A stretch of 64,000 bases of DNA from Acidimicrobiaceae bacterium (GCA_020637295.1 JACJWF010000015.1:21900-85899), one strand, 5' to 3'; shown: positions 8,614 through 17,058, numbered from the stretch's first letter. Notes: generated by a model not told the origin, from the sequence alone. Numbers and translations: made by a program.

Positions 8614-9857
8614 GCCGCCTCGACGACGCCTGCACCCGCCTTGGTCGGCCGGCACTCAGGCCCATCGTCGTTGAGCTGGCCCGGAGGCTGGGCGACGGCC
8701 GCGTAACACCCTCACGGATCCGGCTTCAGGGTCTTGAGGAGGACCAACGCAGTGCCCTCGCCGATCTCCTTGGCATCGCCACGCTGCCCCCCGCCGACAC
8801 GTCGCTGACCATCACCCAACTCCTTGACGCTGTCGGGCTCAGCGACCCCGGCGACCTCCGCACCGTCATCGAGCGGCTGCATGGCCCGCTGGGCAACCGC
8901 GCCGCGGAACGGGCGGCCCAGCGCGAGGCGCGGGATGCGTTGTGGGACTGGTTCACGGAGCAGTGCCGAAGGCTCGTGATCGCCAACGTCGGGCCACTCC
9001 GCGAGTGGCCGGCGCTGGTGCGAGCGGAAGGGATCCGTGGCGACGTCGACGCCCACCGGGTGCGACTCGGGCGCGTCGTGCAGGTGCTGGCTGCACTTGC
9101 CGAGGTGCCACCGGTCGGCATGCCGTTGGCGACCTTCGCCAACCTGTGCATGGGGGACTCGCACGCCCTCGATCATGGTCAACCACTCGCCCGCCTGACG
9201 CTTGCCGCGATTGCCGACGCCGCTGGCGTACCGGGGCCGGACAGCGCGGAGGACGCCCGTGCGCTCTGGGAGCTCGTCGGCGTCACTCCGGACTCGTTGT
9301 CGTCGAATGTCCTCAGCCTCGGCATCGGCGCGCGAGTGGGCTGTCCACTGGCCTCGTGCTTAGCCGGCCACAGTGCCGCAGCAGAGCCGATCATCCTCAC
9401 CCTCTCCGAGCTCCGGAGATGGCCCATCGAACCCCTTCCCGCCGACGGCTGCGCCTTCGTGGTCGAGAACCCGGCGATCGTCGCGGCAGCGGCGAGCCTG
9501 GCGTGGGCCGGGCCGCCCATCATCTGCTCCTCCGGCCGGCCGTCGCTGGCGGTCGTGGTGCTGCTTCGTCAGCTCGGCGCGCTCGGCGCGACCCTCCATC
9601 AGCACGCCGACTTCGACGCGGCCGGCCTCGGCATCACCGCCTGGCTTCAAGCCAGAGCCGGTACGACGCCGTGGCTCATGACCGCCGGGGCCTACCGGGC
9701 TGCGATTGCAGCGACGCGGGACCGGCCCCGCCTCGGCGGAGCCGTGCCAGCCACGCCATGGGATCCGGAGCTGGCAGATGTCATGGCCAGCCACGGACAC
9801 GCTGTCTACGAAGAGGAACTCACCGACCAGCTGCTCGGCGCGATGCTCGGCGCCTGA
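8610..9857 (+). CDS. jetD: Wadjet type III Toprim nuclease JetD (TIGR02679/DUF2399 family)
   Basis: A 415-residue protein of the TIGR02679 type: an N-terminal helical part followed by a C-terminal DUF2399 Toprim-like (topoisomerase VI A-like) domain. The metal-binding pattern is present, with E286 in AFVVENPAIV and the D-x-D pair D334/D336 in HQHADFDAAGL. JetD is the nuclease that cuts DNA once the JetABC motor stalls on a small circle. The GTG at 8610 overlaps the jetC stop; a longer frame starts at 8571 inside jetC, but the GTGA overlap repeats the pattern of the other junction and is preferred. This is the last gene of the operon. All four subunits look full length, so the system appears complete. 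Confidence 0.9.
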   Translation: MSRLDDACTRLGRPALRPIVVELARRLGDGRVTPSRIRLQGLEEDQRSALADLLGIATLPPADTSLTITQLLDAVGLSDPGDLRTVIERLHGPLGNRAAERAAQREARDALWDWFTEQCRRLVIANVGPLREWPALVRAEGIRGDVDAHRVRLGRVVQVLAALAEVPPVGMPLATFANLCMGDSHALDHGQPLARLTLAAIADAAGVPGPDSAEDARALWELVGVTPDSLSSNVLSLGIGARVGCPLASCLAGHSAAAEPIILTLSELRRWPIEPLPADGCAFVVENPAIVAAAASLAWAGPPIICSSGRPSLAVVVLLRQLGALGATLHQHADFDAAGLGITAWLQARAGTTPWLMTAGAYRAAIAATRDRPRLGGAVPATPWDPELADVMASHGHAVYEEELTDQLLGAMLGA

Positions 9858-9948
9858 GCTGCGCAGCGACGACCGGCCGGGGTTGCCCTTTTCGTTGTGG
9901 CCGCCGATAATGGCGGTGCCTCACCGTACTGATCGGCGAGGAAGACGC

Positions 9949-10008
9949 GAGTTCCGGAGTGCCAGGCCGAGGATCCCTGAGGATCGTCTAGGACGGGAGC
10001 CGGAACTC
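9949..10008. repeat. inverted repeat between jetD and the convergent DUF3800-like gene
   Basis: GAGTTCCGG (9949-9957) pairs perfectly with CCGGAACTC (10000-10008), enclosing 42 bases with internal near-repeats of AGGATC/AGGAC. It lies between the end of the Wadjet operon and a convergent gene, so a bidirectional terminator or a small structured RNA are both possible. There is no strong T-tract. A weaker hairpin (CCGCC-GATAAT-GGCGG, 9901-9916) precedes it. Confidence 0.4.
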
Positions 10009-10017
10009 TCGCACTTT

Positions 10018-10626
10018 TCAGCGCTCTCCGCGGAACCTGAGGTCGACAGCTCCTGCGGCGACCAGCTTCTCAAACCAAGAGGCGTTCTTCCCGGTGACGA
10101 ACTCGCCCACCGATCCCGCGATGGCATCGGCTACCCACAGCGCCCGTTCTCCCTTCGACCGCCAGTCGTACGCGAAGGGCACTCCGCCGCTGTCCCGATG
10201 ACGGTCCATGAGAGCCTTGCGATCGCGACCGATCGTCACGTCGTCACTCGCCTCGATCATCACGTGAGTTGCCCCCTCGGCGGCAGCCCAATCGCTGAGG
10301 TCAGCGAGCATCTCGAGGCGAGCAGCCAACTGCCCTCTCCGCGAGACATGTGCACAGTGAGCAATCGAGATGACGCCGGTCAAGATGATGACATCAAGGA
10401 TCCCATTCCGCGCCTCCGGCCCCTCCCTTGCCCAATGGAAGGGTCGCTGACGTGGCGCCGGGAACATCTCCGAGAGACCAGTGACGACGTCGGGCAGCGA
10501 TAACACTGCAGCGGCGGTGACGACATAGGCAACCCCTCCCGCTCGATTGTCGGGACTGGATTCGTCGACAACGACCAAGAGGTCCCCACGGATCGGTCGA
10601 CCATCAGCGACGTTCGGTGGCTTCAT
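10018..10626 (-). CDS. DUF3800-like putative RNase H-fold protein
   Basis: A 202-residue cytoplasmic protein. LLVVVDESSPDN near the N-terminus, followed by a hydrophobic strand (GGVAYVVTAAAVL), and ALWVADAIAGSV near the C-terminus resemble DUF3800 proteins, which have an RNase H-like fold with a DES motif and a late Asp (VADAIAG). The function of DUF3800 is not settled, but members are common in defence and mobile islands. The ATG at 10626 follows a GGGGCGAGG Shine-Dalgarno-like sequence, so I chose it over one at 10650. It is 36 bp downstream of the sigma/unknown pair and may be cotranscribed. Family assignment is by eye and moderate. Confidence 0.5.
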   Translation of the reverse strand: MKPPNVADGRPIRGDLLVVVDESSPDNRAGGVAYVVTAAAVLSLPDVVTGLSEMFPAPRQRPFHWAREGPEARNGILDVIILTGVISIAHCAHVSRRGQLAARLEMLADLSDWAAAEGATHVMIEASDDVTIGRDRKALMDRHRDSGGVPFAYDWRSKGERALWVADAIAGSVGEFVTGKNASWFEKLVAAGAVDLRFRGER

Positions 10627-10662
10627 CGCCTCGCCCCGTATGCGCGGCATGAGCTCATCGAG

Positions 10663-11406
10663 CTAGCGGTCTGGTTGACTGATCAGAGCCGTCAAGAGGC
10701 TCTCGAGCGACTCCTCAGCGAGACTCCATTCCGCTGGGTCATCGAGTTCAGTCAACGCCGTTTCCAGCAGCTCCAGTTCCGCCGGCGCGAATGTCTCCCC
10801 TGCGCGCGCCGCAACCCGCGTCGCCGCGGTGGCGCCGGGGGCGGTGGTGTCGTGGAGATCGAGTGTCGTGGAAAGCTCTCTCAGCAGGCGTGCCAGGTGA
10901 TCGGTATGGAGTGCCTCGACCTCGTCGTCGACGGGCACCCTGGTATGGACGGCATCGGCAAGCTGGGAGAGCGACCTGGACAGTCGCTCGGCGGTTCGTC
11001 GGGCCAGCGCCAGCTGGTGGGGCGAGCCGGCGACGTCTGCGTGCGCCGGCCGCATCAACGCCTCTATTGGCAGCTCGCACGTCGCCTCTGCACGGGCCCT
11101 CATGCGGGCACCGACGTCGTGCACGTCATCCACCGCGTGCAGGGCCGTGACGATCAACGTGTCCACCGTGGGCCACAAGGCCGGCGGCAAGGGCAGCGGA
11201 CCTTGGCCGGTGCGGGCGGCGGCGAACACCAGCTGGAACGACGACAGCACGCCGTCGCGCCAGGTGAGCGTGGTGTCCGCATCCGGGGTCTCCACCACCT
11301 CGTCCACGTCGCGCCCCGACGCGTCCGCGGGCGCAGGCACCGTGACCGTGCCGGTGAGCACGTCTGCACCCGGGCGGTAGCGCAGGAGGACGTGGGCGGA
11401 GGTCAC
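10663..11406 (-). CDS. protein of unknown function, translationally coupled to a sigma factor
   Basis: A 247-residue protein I do not recognise. The first 70 residues look beta-rich (VLLRYRPGADVLTGTVTV, TTLTWRDGVLSSFQLVFAAA), faintly like DUF2283. The remainder is predominantly helical and acidic (LSRSLSQLADAVHTR, AELELLETALTELDD). No membrane segment or catalytic motif is visible. The GTG start at 11406 overlaps the sigma-factor stop by four bases (GTGA), which argues for a fixed stoichiometry with the sigma factor. By position it could be an anti-sigma or sigma-accessory protein, but it lacks the zinc-finger (H-x3-C-x2-C) motif and transmembrane helix of common anti-sigma factors. That role is inference only. 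Confidence 0.6.
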   Translation of the reverse strand: MTSAHVLLRYRPGADVLTGTVTVPAPADASGRDVDEVVETPDADTTLTWRDGVLSSFQLVFAAARTGQGPLPLPPALWPTVDTLIVTALHAVDDVHDVGARMRARAEATCELPIEALMRPAHADVAGSPHQLALARRTAERLSRSLSQLADAVHTRVPVDDEVEALHTDHLARLLRELSTTLDLHDTTAPGATAATRVAARAGETFAPAELELLETALTELDDPAEWSLAEESLESLLTALISQPDR

Positions 11407-12032
11407 CGCCCCGCCCCTTCCTGCGCGCCCGCCCGGACGAGCTGGTCGCGCACCAGGCGGCGGGTGGCGCTGAGGCGACGGCTGACCGTCTCGCGGCACT
11501 GGCCGAACAGCGCGGCCACGTCGGTGACCTCGTAGCCGAGCGCGTCGACCAGCAGCAGCTCGGTGATCTGCTGGCGGGAGGCCTGGCCGAGACACTGGCG
11601 CAGCAGGGCGCCGGCCACCAGCTGGTCGACCGCGGCCTCGTCGAAGCGGGAGCGGGGGTCGGCCAGCAGGGAGAACAGGGACGGCCCGCCCTCCCCCACG
11701 GCGGCGTCGCCGGCGACACCGACGCGGCCGGGACGCAGCTGGCCATCGCCGTCGGCGAACAGGCGGGCACCCTCGCCACGCTGCACACGATCCCGACGGT
11801 CGAGGCTGATGCCGGCGTGGCGCACACGCTCCCGCGCGTAGCGAACGGGGTCGGGGTAGCGGGCCATGATGGCCTCCGGCTGCTCCAGCACCTCGGCCGA
11901 GATCTCGTCGGCGAGATCGCCGGGGTCGCCACGACGAACCCGTGCCGCCACGCGCATCACCTCGCGGAACACCGCCTCGACATAGTCGCGGATGGCGGCG
12001 TCGAGGCGATCGGTGGGCTTGGTGTGGGTCAT
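11403..12032 (-). CDS. sigma-70 family (ECF-like) RNA polymerase sigma factor
   Basis: A 209-residue protein with the layout of a small sigma factor. The N-terminal region-2-like segment (AAIRDYVEAVFREVMRVAARV, then LADEISAEVLEQ and a Tyr/Arg-rich ARYPDPVRYARERVRHAG) is followed by a linker. A C-terminal region-4 helix-turn-helix is clear: QITELLLVDALGYEVTDVAALFG, then CRETVSRRLSATRRLV. The ATG at 12032 is preceded by GAGGAG at good spacing; an upstream in-frame start at 12128 lacks this. The gene overlaps the next by 4 bp and lies 99 bp downstream of the VWA gene. Its target promoters are unknown. Pairing a sigma factor with a VWA protein and an unconserved partner is uncommon. Confidence 0.72.
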   Translation of the reverse strand: MTHTKPTDRLDAAIRDYVEAVFREVMRVAARVRRGDPGDLADEISAEVLEQPEAIMARYPDPVRYARERVRHAGISLDRRDRVQRGEGARLFADGDGQLRPGRVGVAGDAAVGEGGPSLFSLLADPRSRFDEAAVDQLVAGALLRQCLGQASRQQITELLLVDALGYEVTDVAALFGQCRETVSRRLSATRRLVRDQLVRAGAQEGAGR

Positions 12033-12137
12033 CGGCACGCTCCTCGTGGCACTGACTGAGTGGGACAAGGTCAGTGTGAACGAAGGGTGCGCGAAGGTTT
12101 CCCGACCGGGCAGGCCACCGTCAAGCATTCGTCAAGC
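12033..12137 (-). promoter_or_regulatory. intergenic region upstream of the sigma gene with a direct repeat
   Basis: On the minus strand GCTTGACG occurs twice, 11 bp apart (12137-12130 and 12126-12119), one helical turn, overlapping the VWA stop codon. Further down, a GGGAAACC block and a CGTT (about 13 bases between) resemble an ECF-type promoter with short spacing. The repeat could be a regulator site and the block could support autoregulation; both are conjecture. Confidence 0.25.
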
Positions 12138-13388
12138 CTGGGGGTCGGTGGGGCCCGAGTAGTCGGTGCGGCGGCCCTTGAAGGTGCCCCGGGAGCGGGA
12201 GAACATCCGCTTGGCGTCCACCTCGCTCCACGAGTGCTCCTCCATGGCGTCGGCGTCGCGGGTCAGCTCGTCGGCGACCGCCCGGCCGTCGGGCAGGCCG
12301 CTCGCCAGCACGGCGCCAGCACGCAGCAGGGCGCTCGCGCCCAACACGTCGCCACGGCGGAGGGCGTCGCCGGCATCCCTGCGGTTCCTCGCCACCTCCA
12401 GGCGCAGCACCTCCTCCTGCACGGCCCGGTCGACGGCCGCGTCGGGCGTGCCCGTGTCGCCGGCCGTCACCACCACCGGCACGGTCACCGTGTGCAAGGC
12501 CACCTCGCCGGCCACGGCGGCCCAGCGCACCACGAGGTCCGCCACCTGGACGGGCCCCGGGTCGGCGGCCGGGCGGAGGTGGAAGCGGCCGACCAACTTG
12601 CGGCGCTCGCCCCCGTAGGCGTCACCCATCGCCACCTGGAACCCGCCCGGCACCTCCGTGACCGGGAACTCGTTCAGCACCGCCGCGGCTGCCACCCGCG
12701 CCGAGGGCCGCACCTCCACCGACACGTTCTGGGCCACCACCGACGCCAGCCCGCCGAACTCGTCGGCGAACACCCGGGTGGCCTGGTCGGGCCCATCGCA
12801 CCAGTAGTCGTTGCCCATGCCGGCGTCGGCCAGGGCGGCCAGCAGGTGCTCGTCGTAGCCGTCGGCGAACCCGATGCACGACGTGGTCACGCCCTGGGCC
12901 TGCGCGCCACGCACGAACGCCACCATCTCGTCCGGCTCGGTGATGCCGACGTTGGCGTGGCCGTCGGTGAGGAGGATGACGCGCCGCAACGCCTCAGGCC
13001 GACGTCCGCCCGCCAGCAGCTCCAGCGCCTTCAACCACCCGCCGGACATGTTGGTGGACCCGCCGGACCGCAGCGCCAGCACCTCGTTGGCTGCCGTGTC
13101 CGGATCGTGGCGGCTCAGCGGTAGCACCAGCTGCACGTCCTCGTCGAACGCCACCACGCCCACGCGGTCGTCCGGCCCGGCCAGGCGCAACAGCTGGGCC
13201 GTGGCCGCCGTCACCGCCGCCAGCGGCGCCCCGGCCATCGAGCCGCTTCGGTCCAGCGCCACCACCACGTCCAGCGGGGGACGCTGCAGCGGGGTCGCCG
13301 GCGGGGCCGCCAGTTCGAGCAGCACGTGCACCACCTCGTCCACCAGCACGGTGACGAGGGTGCGGTCGAACTTGAGCGTGGGCTTCAC
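12132..13388 (-). CDS. von Willebrand factor A (VWA) domain protein
   Basis: A 418-residue cytoplasmic-type VWA protein. After about 40 residues the VWA domain opens with DVVVALDRSGSM, an intact metal-ion-dependent adhesion site (D-x-S-x-S type). It continues with a Thr site (SGGSTNMSGG) and a Asp site (VILLTDGHANVG). The C-terminal half is beta-rich and then helical (a VIT/YfbK-like C-terminal arrangement). There is no signal peptide or sortase motif, so a surface role is unlikely. The GTG start at 13388 is preceded by AAGGAG. Such proteins are chelatase-like scaffolds, often with MoxR ATPases, but no ATPase sits next to it here. It heads a minus-strand set with the sigma factor and unknown protein. 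Confidence 0.8.
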   Translation of the reverse strand: MKPTLKFDRTLVTVLVDEVVHVLLELAAPPATPLQRPPLDVVVALDRSGSMAGAPLAAVTAATAQLLRLAGPDDRVGVVAFDEDVQLVLPLSRHDPDTAANEVLALRSGGSTNMSGGWLKALELLAGGRRPEALRRVILLTDGHANVGITEPDEMVAFVRGAQAQGVTTSCIGFADGYDEHLLAALADAGMGNDYWCDGPDQATRVFADEFGGLASVVAQNVSVEVRPSARVAAAAVLNEFPVTEVPGGFQVAMGDAYGGERRKLVGRFHLRPAADPGPVQVADLVVRWAAVAGEVALHTVTVPVVVTAGDTGTPDAAVDRAVQEEVLRLEVARNRRDAGDALRRGDVLGASALLRAGAVLASGLPDGRAVADELTRDADAMEEHSWSEVDAKRMFSRSRGTFKGRRTDYSGPTDPQA

Positions 13389-13478
13389 GGCAACTCCTTG
13401 CGAAGGGGGACGCCGTGGGAACGCAGCGGCCGTGGCGTGGCGTGATGGATGGGGTCAGCGTTGGCAGCTTGGCGATTC

Positions 13479-13496
13479 TTGAAACGAACGTTTCAA
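13479..13496. promoter_or_regulatory. palindromic operator between the VWA and NERD-helicase genes
   Basis: TTGAAACG-AA-CGTTTCAA is a perfect inverted repeat with 8-bp arms and a 2-bp spacer. It lies in the 150-bp divergent region, 43 bp before the NERD-helicase start and 90 bp before the VWA start. Its size and symmetry are typical of a TetR-type operator (compare the site at 58260). Which repressor binds, and which of the two promoters it controls, is not visible. Confidence 0.6.
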
Positions 13497-13538
13497 CGTC
13501 GGGACACCCGTCGGGAGCGAATCGGCCAAACTGTTCAG

Positions 13539-15140
13539 ATGGCACGGCTGCTCCCGGCGGACTTCGACGTCACCACGCTCCAGCCCTCAGAGCAGAGGAT
13601 GTGCCAGAGGTTCCTCGCCGGGCTGGACGACACGTGGATCGTCGTGCCCCACATCCCGATTCTGGTGGACCACAAGGACCACGAGATCGACCTGCTGCTG
13701 GTCTGCCCCGCCCGCGGCGCCCTGGTGGTGGAGGTGAAGGGCGGGGTGATGCGGGTGGAGAAGGGCCGGTGGTTCTCCAACGACCACGCGCTACGCCTTT
13801 CCCCCGCCGAGCAGGCGATGAAGAACAAGCACGCGCTGCTGGCGCGGATGCGGTCGGCAGGGGTGGACATGCGCCGGCTGTTCGTCACCCACGCCGTTGC
13901 GTTTCCCGACGTCGGCGACGTGGCACCCGAGGGGTACGGGCCGGACACGCCGGCCGAGATCGTGTTCGCCAAGGCCCAGCTGGCCTTTCCGGAGGACGCC
14001 GTCGCCAAGGTGCTACGCACGCACGACCCGATCCCGCCCGAGCAGCTGGCCCGCTTCCTGCACGCCCTGCGGCCCGACATCGAGCTCGACGGCAGCGAGG
14101 GGCGCGTGCTCCAGTGGGCGCACAAGAAGCTGGACGACGAGACCCGCCTGCACATGACCAACCTGGCCGGGATGGACACCAACCGGCGGGTGCTGGTGCA
14201 GGGCGGCGCAGGCACCGGCAAGAGCGTGCTGGCGCTGGAATGGGCCCGTCGGGCGGTGGCCCGTGGCGAGCGGACCGCCGTGGTGTGCTTCAACAAGCCG
14301 ATGGCCGGCCTGCTGGCGCAACGGCTCGAGGGCACCGGCGCGACCGTGAGCACGTTCCACGACGTGGCCGTGCACCTACTGGAGCCGCACGGGTTCCGGG
14401 TGGGTGCCAACCCGACGGCGGAGTACTGGCGCGACACGATCCCCGACGCGCTCTCCTTCCACGCCGACCGCATCGGCGCGCCGTTCGACACGATCGTGGT
14501 GGACGAGGGGCAGGACTTCCACCCCCACTGGTTCGCTGCGCTGGAGCGCTGGCTGGACCCCGCCGGCGCCCGGCGGCTGCTGGTGGTGGCCGACGCCGGC
14601 CAGGCCATCTACGTGGACCCGTGGGAGCCGCCCGCCGACATGATGGGCCTGCCGATGGTGTTCAACCTGCGCAACTGCGCGGCCATCGCACGCGTGGTGC
14701 AGCGCCTCGGCGGGCCGGAGCCATTGCCGTCCGCGCCGTACGGCGATGCGGTGACGCACCTCGCTGCGGGCGGGCACCGGGAGGTGCGCAAGCGGGTGCG
14801 CGACGCGGTGAAGAGATGGACCGACGACTTCGGCGTGCCGCTCAGCCAGATCGCCGTGCTGACGACCCGACGTGACGCCCGCGACACCCTATTCGCCGAC
14901 CAGCCGGAAGGCTGCCCGCTGGCGACCTGGGAGGACCGCTGCGAAGACGCCGTGCTGTGCGAGACCGTGCACCGGGTGAAGGGCCTTGAGCGGACCGCCG
15001 TGGTGCTGGTGGACATGACCGGCGAACCGAACCGGCAGCTGCTCTACATCGGCGCGAGTCGGGCGGTCGCATCCCTGCGCCTGGTCGGCCCGCCCGCGCT
15101 GGCCGAAGCCGTAGGAGTCCCCAGCGGCGCCGGCCGCTGA
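13539..15140 (+). CDS. NERD nuclease domain fused to UvrD/Rep-like (SF1) helicase
   Basis: A 533-residue fusion. The N-terminal NERD nuclease-related domain shows the D-(x)n-E-x-K pattern (D51 in HEIDLLLV, E65 and K67 in VVEVKGG). A superfamily 1 helicase core follows: Walker A GGAGTGKS with K228, Walker B IVVDEGQDF with D322/E323, and late motifs CETVHRVKGLERTAVVL and LYIGASRAV. Such NERD-helicases occur in defence islands and are thought to process foreign or damaged DNA. The ATG at 13539 is preceded by a CAAACT hexamer (-10-like) six bases before it and no Shine-Dalgarno sequence. A palindromic operator lies 43 bp upstream. It appears monocistronic; the next gene starts 85 bp later. Confidence 0.85.
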   Translation: MARLLPADFDVTTLQPSEQRMCQRFLAGLDDTWIVVPHIPILVDHKDHEIDLLLVCPARGALVVEVKGGVMRVEKGRWFSNDHALRLSPAEQAMKNKHALLARMRSAGVDMRRLFVTHAVAFPDVGDVAPEGYGPDTPAEIVFAKAQLAFPEDAVAKVLRTHDPIPPEQLARFLHALRPDIELDGSEGRVLQWAHKKLDDETRLHMTNLAGMDTNRRVLVQGGAGTGKSVLALEWARRAVARGERTAVVCFNKPMAGLLAQRLEGTGATVSTFHDVAVHLLEPHGFRVGANPTAEYWRDTIPDALSFHADRIGAPFDTIVVDEGQDFHPHWFAALERWLDPAGARRLLVVADAGQAIYVDPWEPPADMMGLPMVFNLRNCAAIARVVQRLGGPEPLPSAPYGDAVTHLAAGGHREVRKRVRDAVKRWTDDFGVPLSQIAVLTTRRDARDTLFADQPEGCPLATWEDRCEDAVLCETVHRVKGLERTAVVLVDMTGEPNRQLLYIGASRAVASLRLVGPPALAEAVGVPSGAGR

Positions 15141-15225
15141 GATCGGGCGCGATCACACGAGCGTTCACTCATGTCGTTGCCAACTACATTCAACAGATGA
15201 CGGTCGAACCTGCCGCGGAGTCCCA

Positions 15226-17058
15226 ATGACGAAGCCAAAGATCCTGCTCTTTCTCCATGGTGTCGGCGATGGGGACCCCGAGAACAGATGGCAGAAGACG
15301 CTCGAATCCGCCCTGATGGGCCTCGGTTATCCGAGCCTGTCAGACGTCATCGTGGTCGCACCGAAGTACCCGAAGGGTCTGAATGGGGTTGACGACGAGG
15401 TTCCCCTTCCCAAGGTGATCGCGAAGGCACTACGAGGCGACGAGGCGAAGGCCCACCGCCGTGACTACGAACGCCGGCGCACGGCCATGGAGCGACTCCT
15501 GGGGCCCGACGACGAGGGCGAGGGCCTACCCGGCGCGAACGCTGCCATGCCGCTGGCACTGGACTTCAAGGCGTTCGCCCAAGCCGAGAAGTACCTCAAC
15601 GAGCCGAAGATTCGCGCGTGGGTCCTCGACAGAGTACTGAAGCAGCTTCCTGACGCTGGCCGGGTGGTGATCGTCGGTCACAGCCTGGGGTCGGTAATCG
15701 CCGCCGATCTGATTCGGCGGCTGCATACAGATCTTGAGGTGACCGGAATGGTCACACTGGGGAGCCCACTGGCCCACAAGAAGTTCCATGTTGACGACCT
15801 TCGGACGAACCTCGCCGAGCCTCCTGCGAACCTTGCATGGTGGGTGAACTTCTGGAGCTCTGTGGATGCAGTCGCCGCCCGGCGCGGCGTCTCATCTGCA
15901 TTTCCTTGGGTCCTGGATCAGCGAATCAGCGCCCCTGTGAGGCAGGCGCTTAGTCCTCTCAAGGCCCACAGCGCACAGCAGTACCTCCAGAATCCCGCCG
16001 TCGCCCTAGCGATCGGCCGCGGGCTCTTCGGCTCGCGATCGACCGAGATCGTGCACATCCCACCGGCGCCAGACATCGCTCTCGACCCAGTGGAGTCCCT
16101 CGCTGTCCTCGCTCTTCGCTATGCGCATCTGACTGCAAGGCACCTCGAGGGCGACACACAGGCCCGCTACGACGATGCGCTCAGACAGGTACAGGCAGCG
16201 GCGGTCGACCAGATTGCGACGCGCAACCGTAAGGAGAGCAGGGCCCTACCCAGAGTGATCGCAGAACTCGCAGTCGACCTCTCCGACCCCTCGTCCCAGC
16301 CGTCAGAACCTCGCCTTCCAGGTCACTGGTCCACGGATGACGCTGTCTTGCCGCTGACGATCCTGGCATCCGGAAACGTGCTGCGGCCCTTCGAGATCGA
16401 TGTGTCTGACGCGAAGCGTCAGAAGGCATTGGAGCAACTCACTCTCGACATGCGACTCGGACGGAAGCTCGGCCGACACGTGTTCGAGGCCATCGAGCAA
16501 GCCAAGGATGAGTTGAAGGGGCCAACCAACTGGTTCAAGTGGACAGCGCTGGGCCTCGGAGCCGCTGCCCTCGTTGTTGTGACGAGCGGTCTCGCCTTGG
16601 CGGCCGCTCCGGGTGCGGCGGGCGCGGCAGCGACGACGAGCGCGCTTGCGGCATTCGGGCCAGGCGGGATGCTCGGGGGGCTCGTGACGGCTGGCACTCT
16701 GGTCGGCGCCGGCGGCGGAGGCATCGCTGCAGGACTGGCAGCCCCTGGAACAACGGCCGAATCGGTTGAGGCCGTCGTGGCGACGCAGCTGACGACCGTC
16801 ATCCTGCGGAGGATCCAGGGCCTCAGCCAGGACCCGACCACATGGCGCAACCTGAATCACGCGGAACGCGAGATGCGACGCGAGCTCGCTCGGCTGAGCC
16901 CGCTTTCTGATCGGTCCGCACCGGGCGTGAAGGCGCTGCAGAGGAAGCTGCAGGCGCTACGTCGTGCCATCGACTACATCGAGAGAAATGGCCTGCAGCC
17001 CAGTGACATCGATCGGGAGCTGCCCGAGACCACCTCGACGGCGCCCAGGACGACGTGA
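15226..17058 (+). CDS. lipase-like alpha/beta hydrolase with Gly/Ala-rich membrane hairpin
   Basis: A 610-residue protein in two parts. Residues 1-260 form an alpha/beta-hydrolase: an oxyanion strand (ILLFLHGVGDGD), the nucleophile elbow VGHSLGS with S153, and probable D214 (FWSSVDAVA) and H248 (KAHSAQQYL). Residues about 440-510 are strongly hydrophobic and rich in Gly/Ala (ALGLGAAALVVVTSGLALAA; GGMLGGLVTAGTLVGAGGGG). They could form two membrane-inserting helices of the glycine-zipper kind. The C-terminus is helical and charged. There is no signal peptide. The hydrolase-plus-pore layout resembles membrane-damaging defence or conflict effectors. It could instead be a housekeeping esterase anchored to membrane; the island context favours the first reading, weakly. 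Confidence 0.65.
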   Translation: MTKPKILLFLHGVGDGDPENRWQKTLESALMGLGYPSLSDVIVVAPKYPKGLNGVDDEVPLPKVIAKALRGDEAKAHRRDYERRRTAMERLLGPDDEGEGLPGANAAMPLALDFKAFAQAEKYLNEPKIRAWVLDRVLKQLPDAGRVVIVGHSLGSVIAADLIRRLHTDLEVTGMVTLGSPLAHKKFHVDDLRTNLAEPPANLAWWVNFWSSVDAVAARRGVSSAFPWVLDQRISAPVRQALSPLKAHSAQQYLQNPAVALAIGRGLFGSRSTEIVHIPPAPDIALDPVESLAVLALRYAHLTARHLEGDTQARYDDALRQVQAAAVDQIATRNRKESRALPRVIAELAVDLSDPSSQPSEPRLPGHWSTDDAVLPLTILASGNVLRPFEIDVSDAKRQKALEQLTLDMRLGRKLGRHVFEAIEQAKDELKGPTNWFKWTALGLGAAALVVVTSGLALAAAPGAAGAAATTSALAAFGPGGMLGGLVTAGTLVGAGGGGIAAGLAAPGTTAESVEAVVATQLTTVILRRIQGLSQDPTTWRNLNHAEREMRRELARLSPLSDRSAPGVKALQRKLQALRRAIDYIERNGLQPSDIDRELPETTSTAPRTT

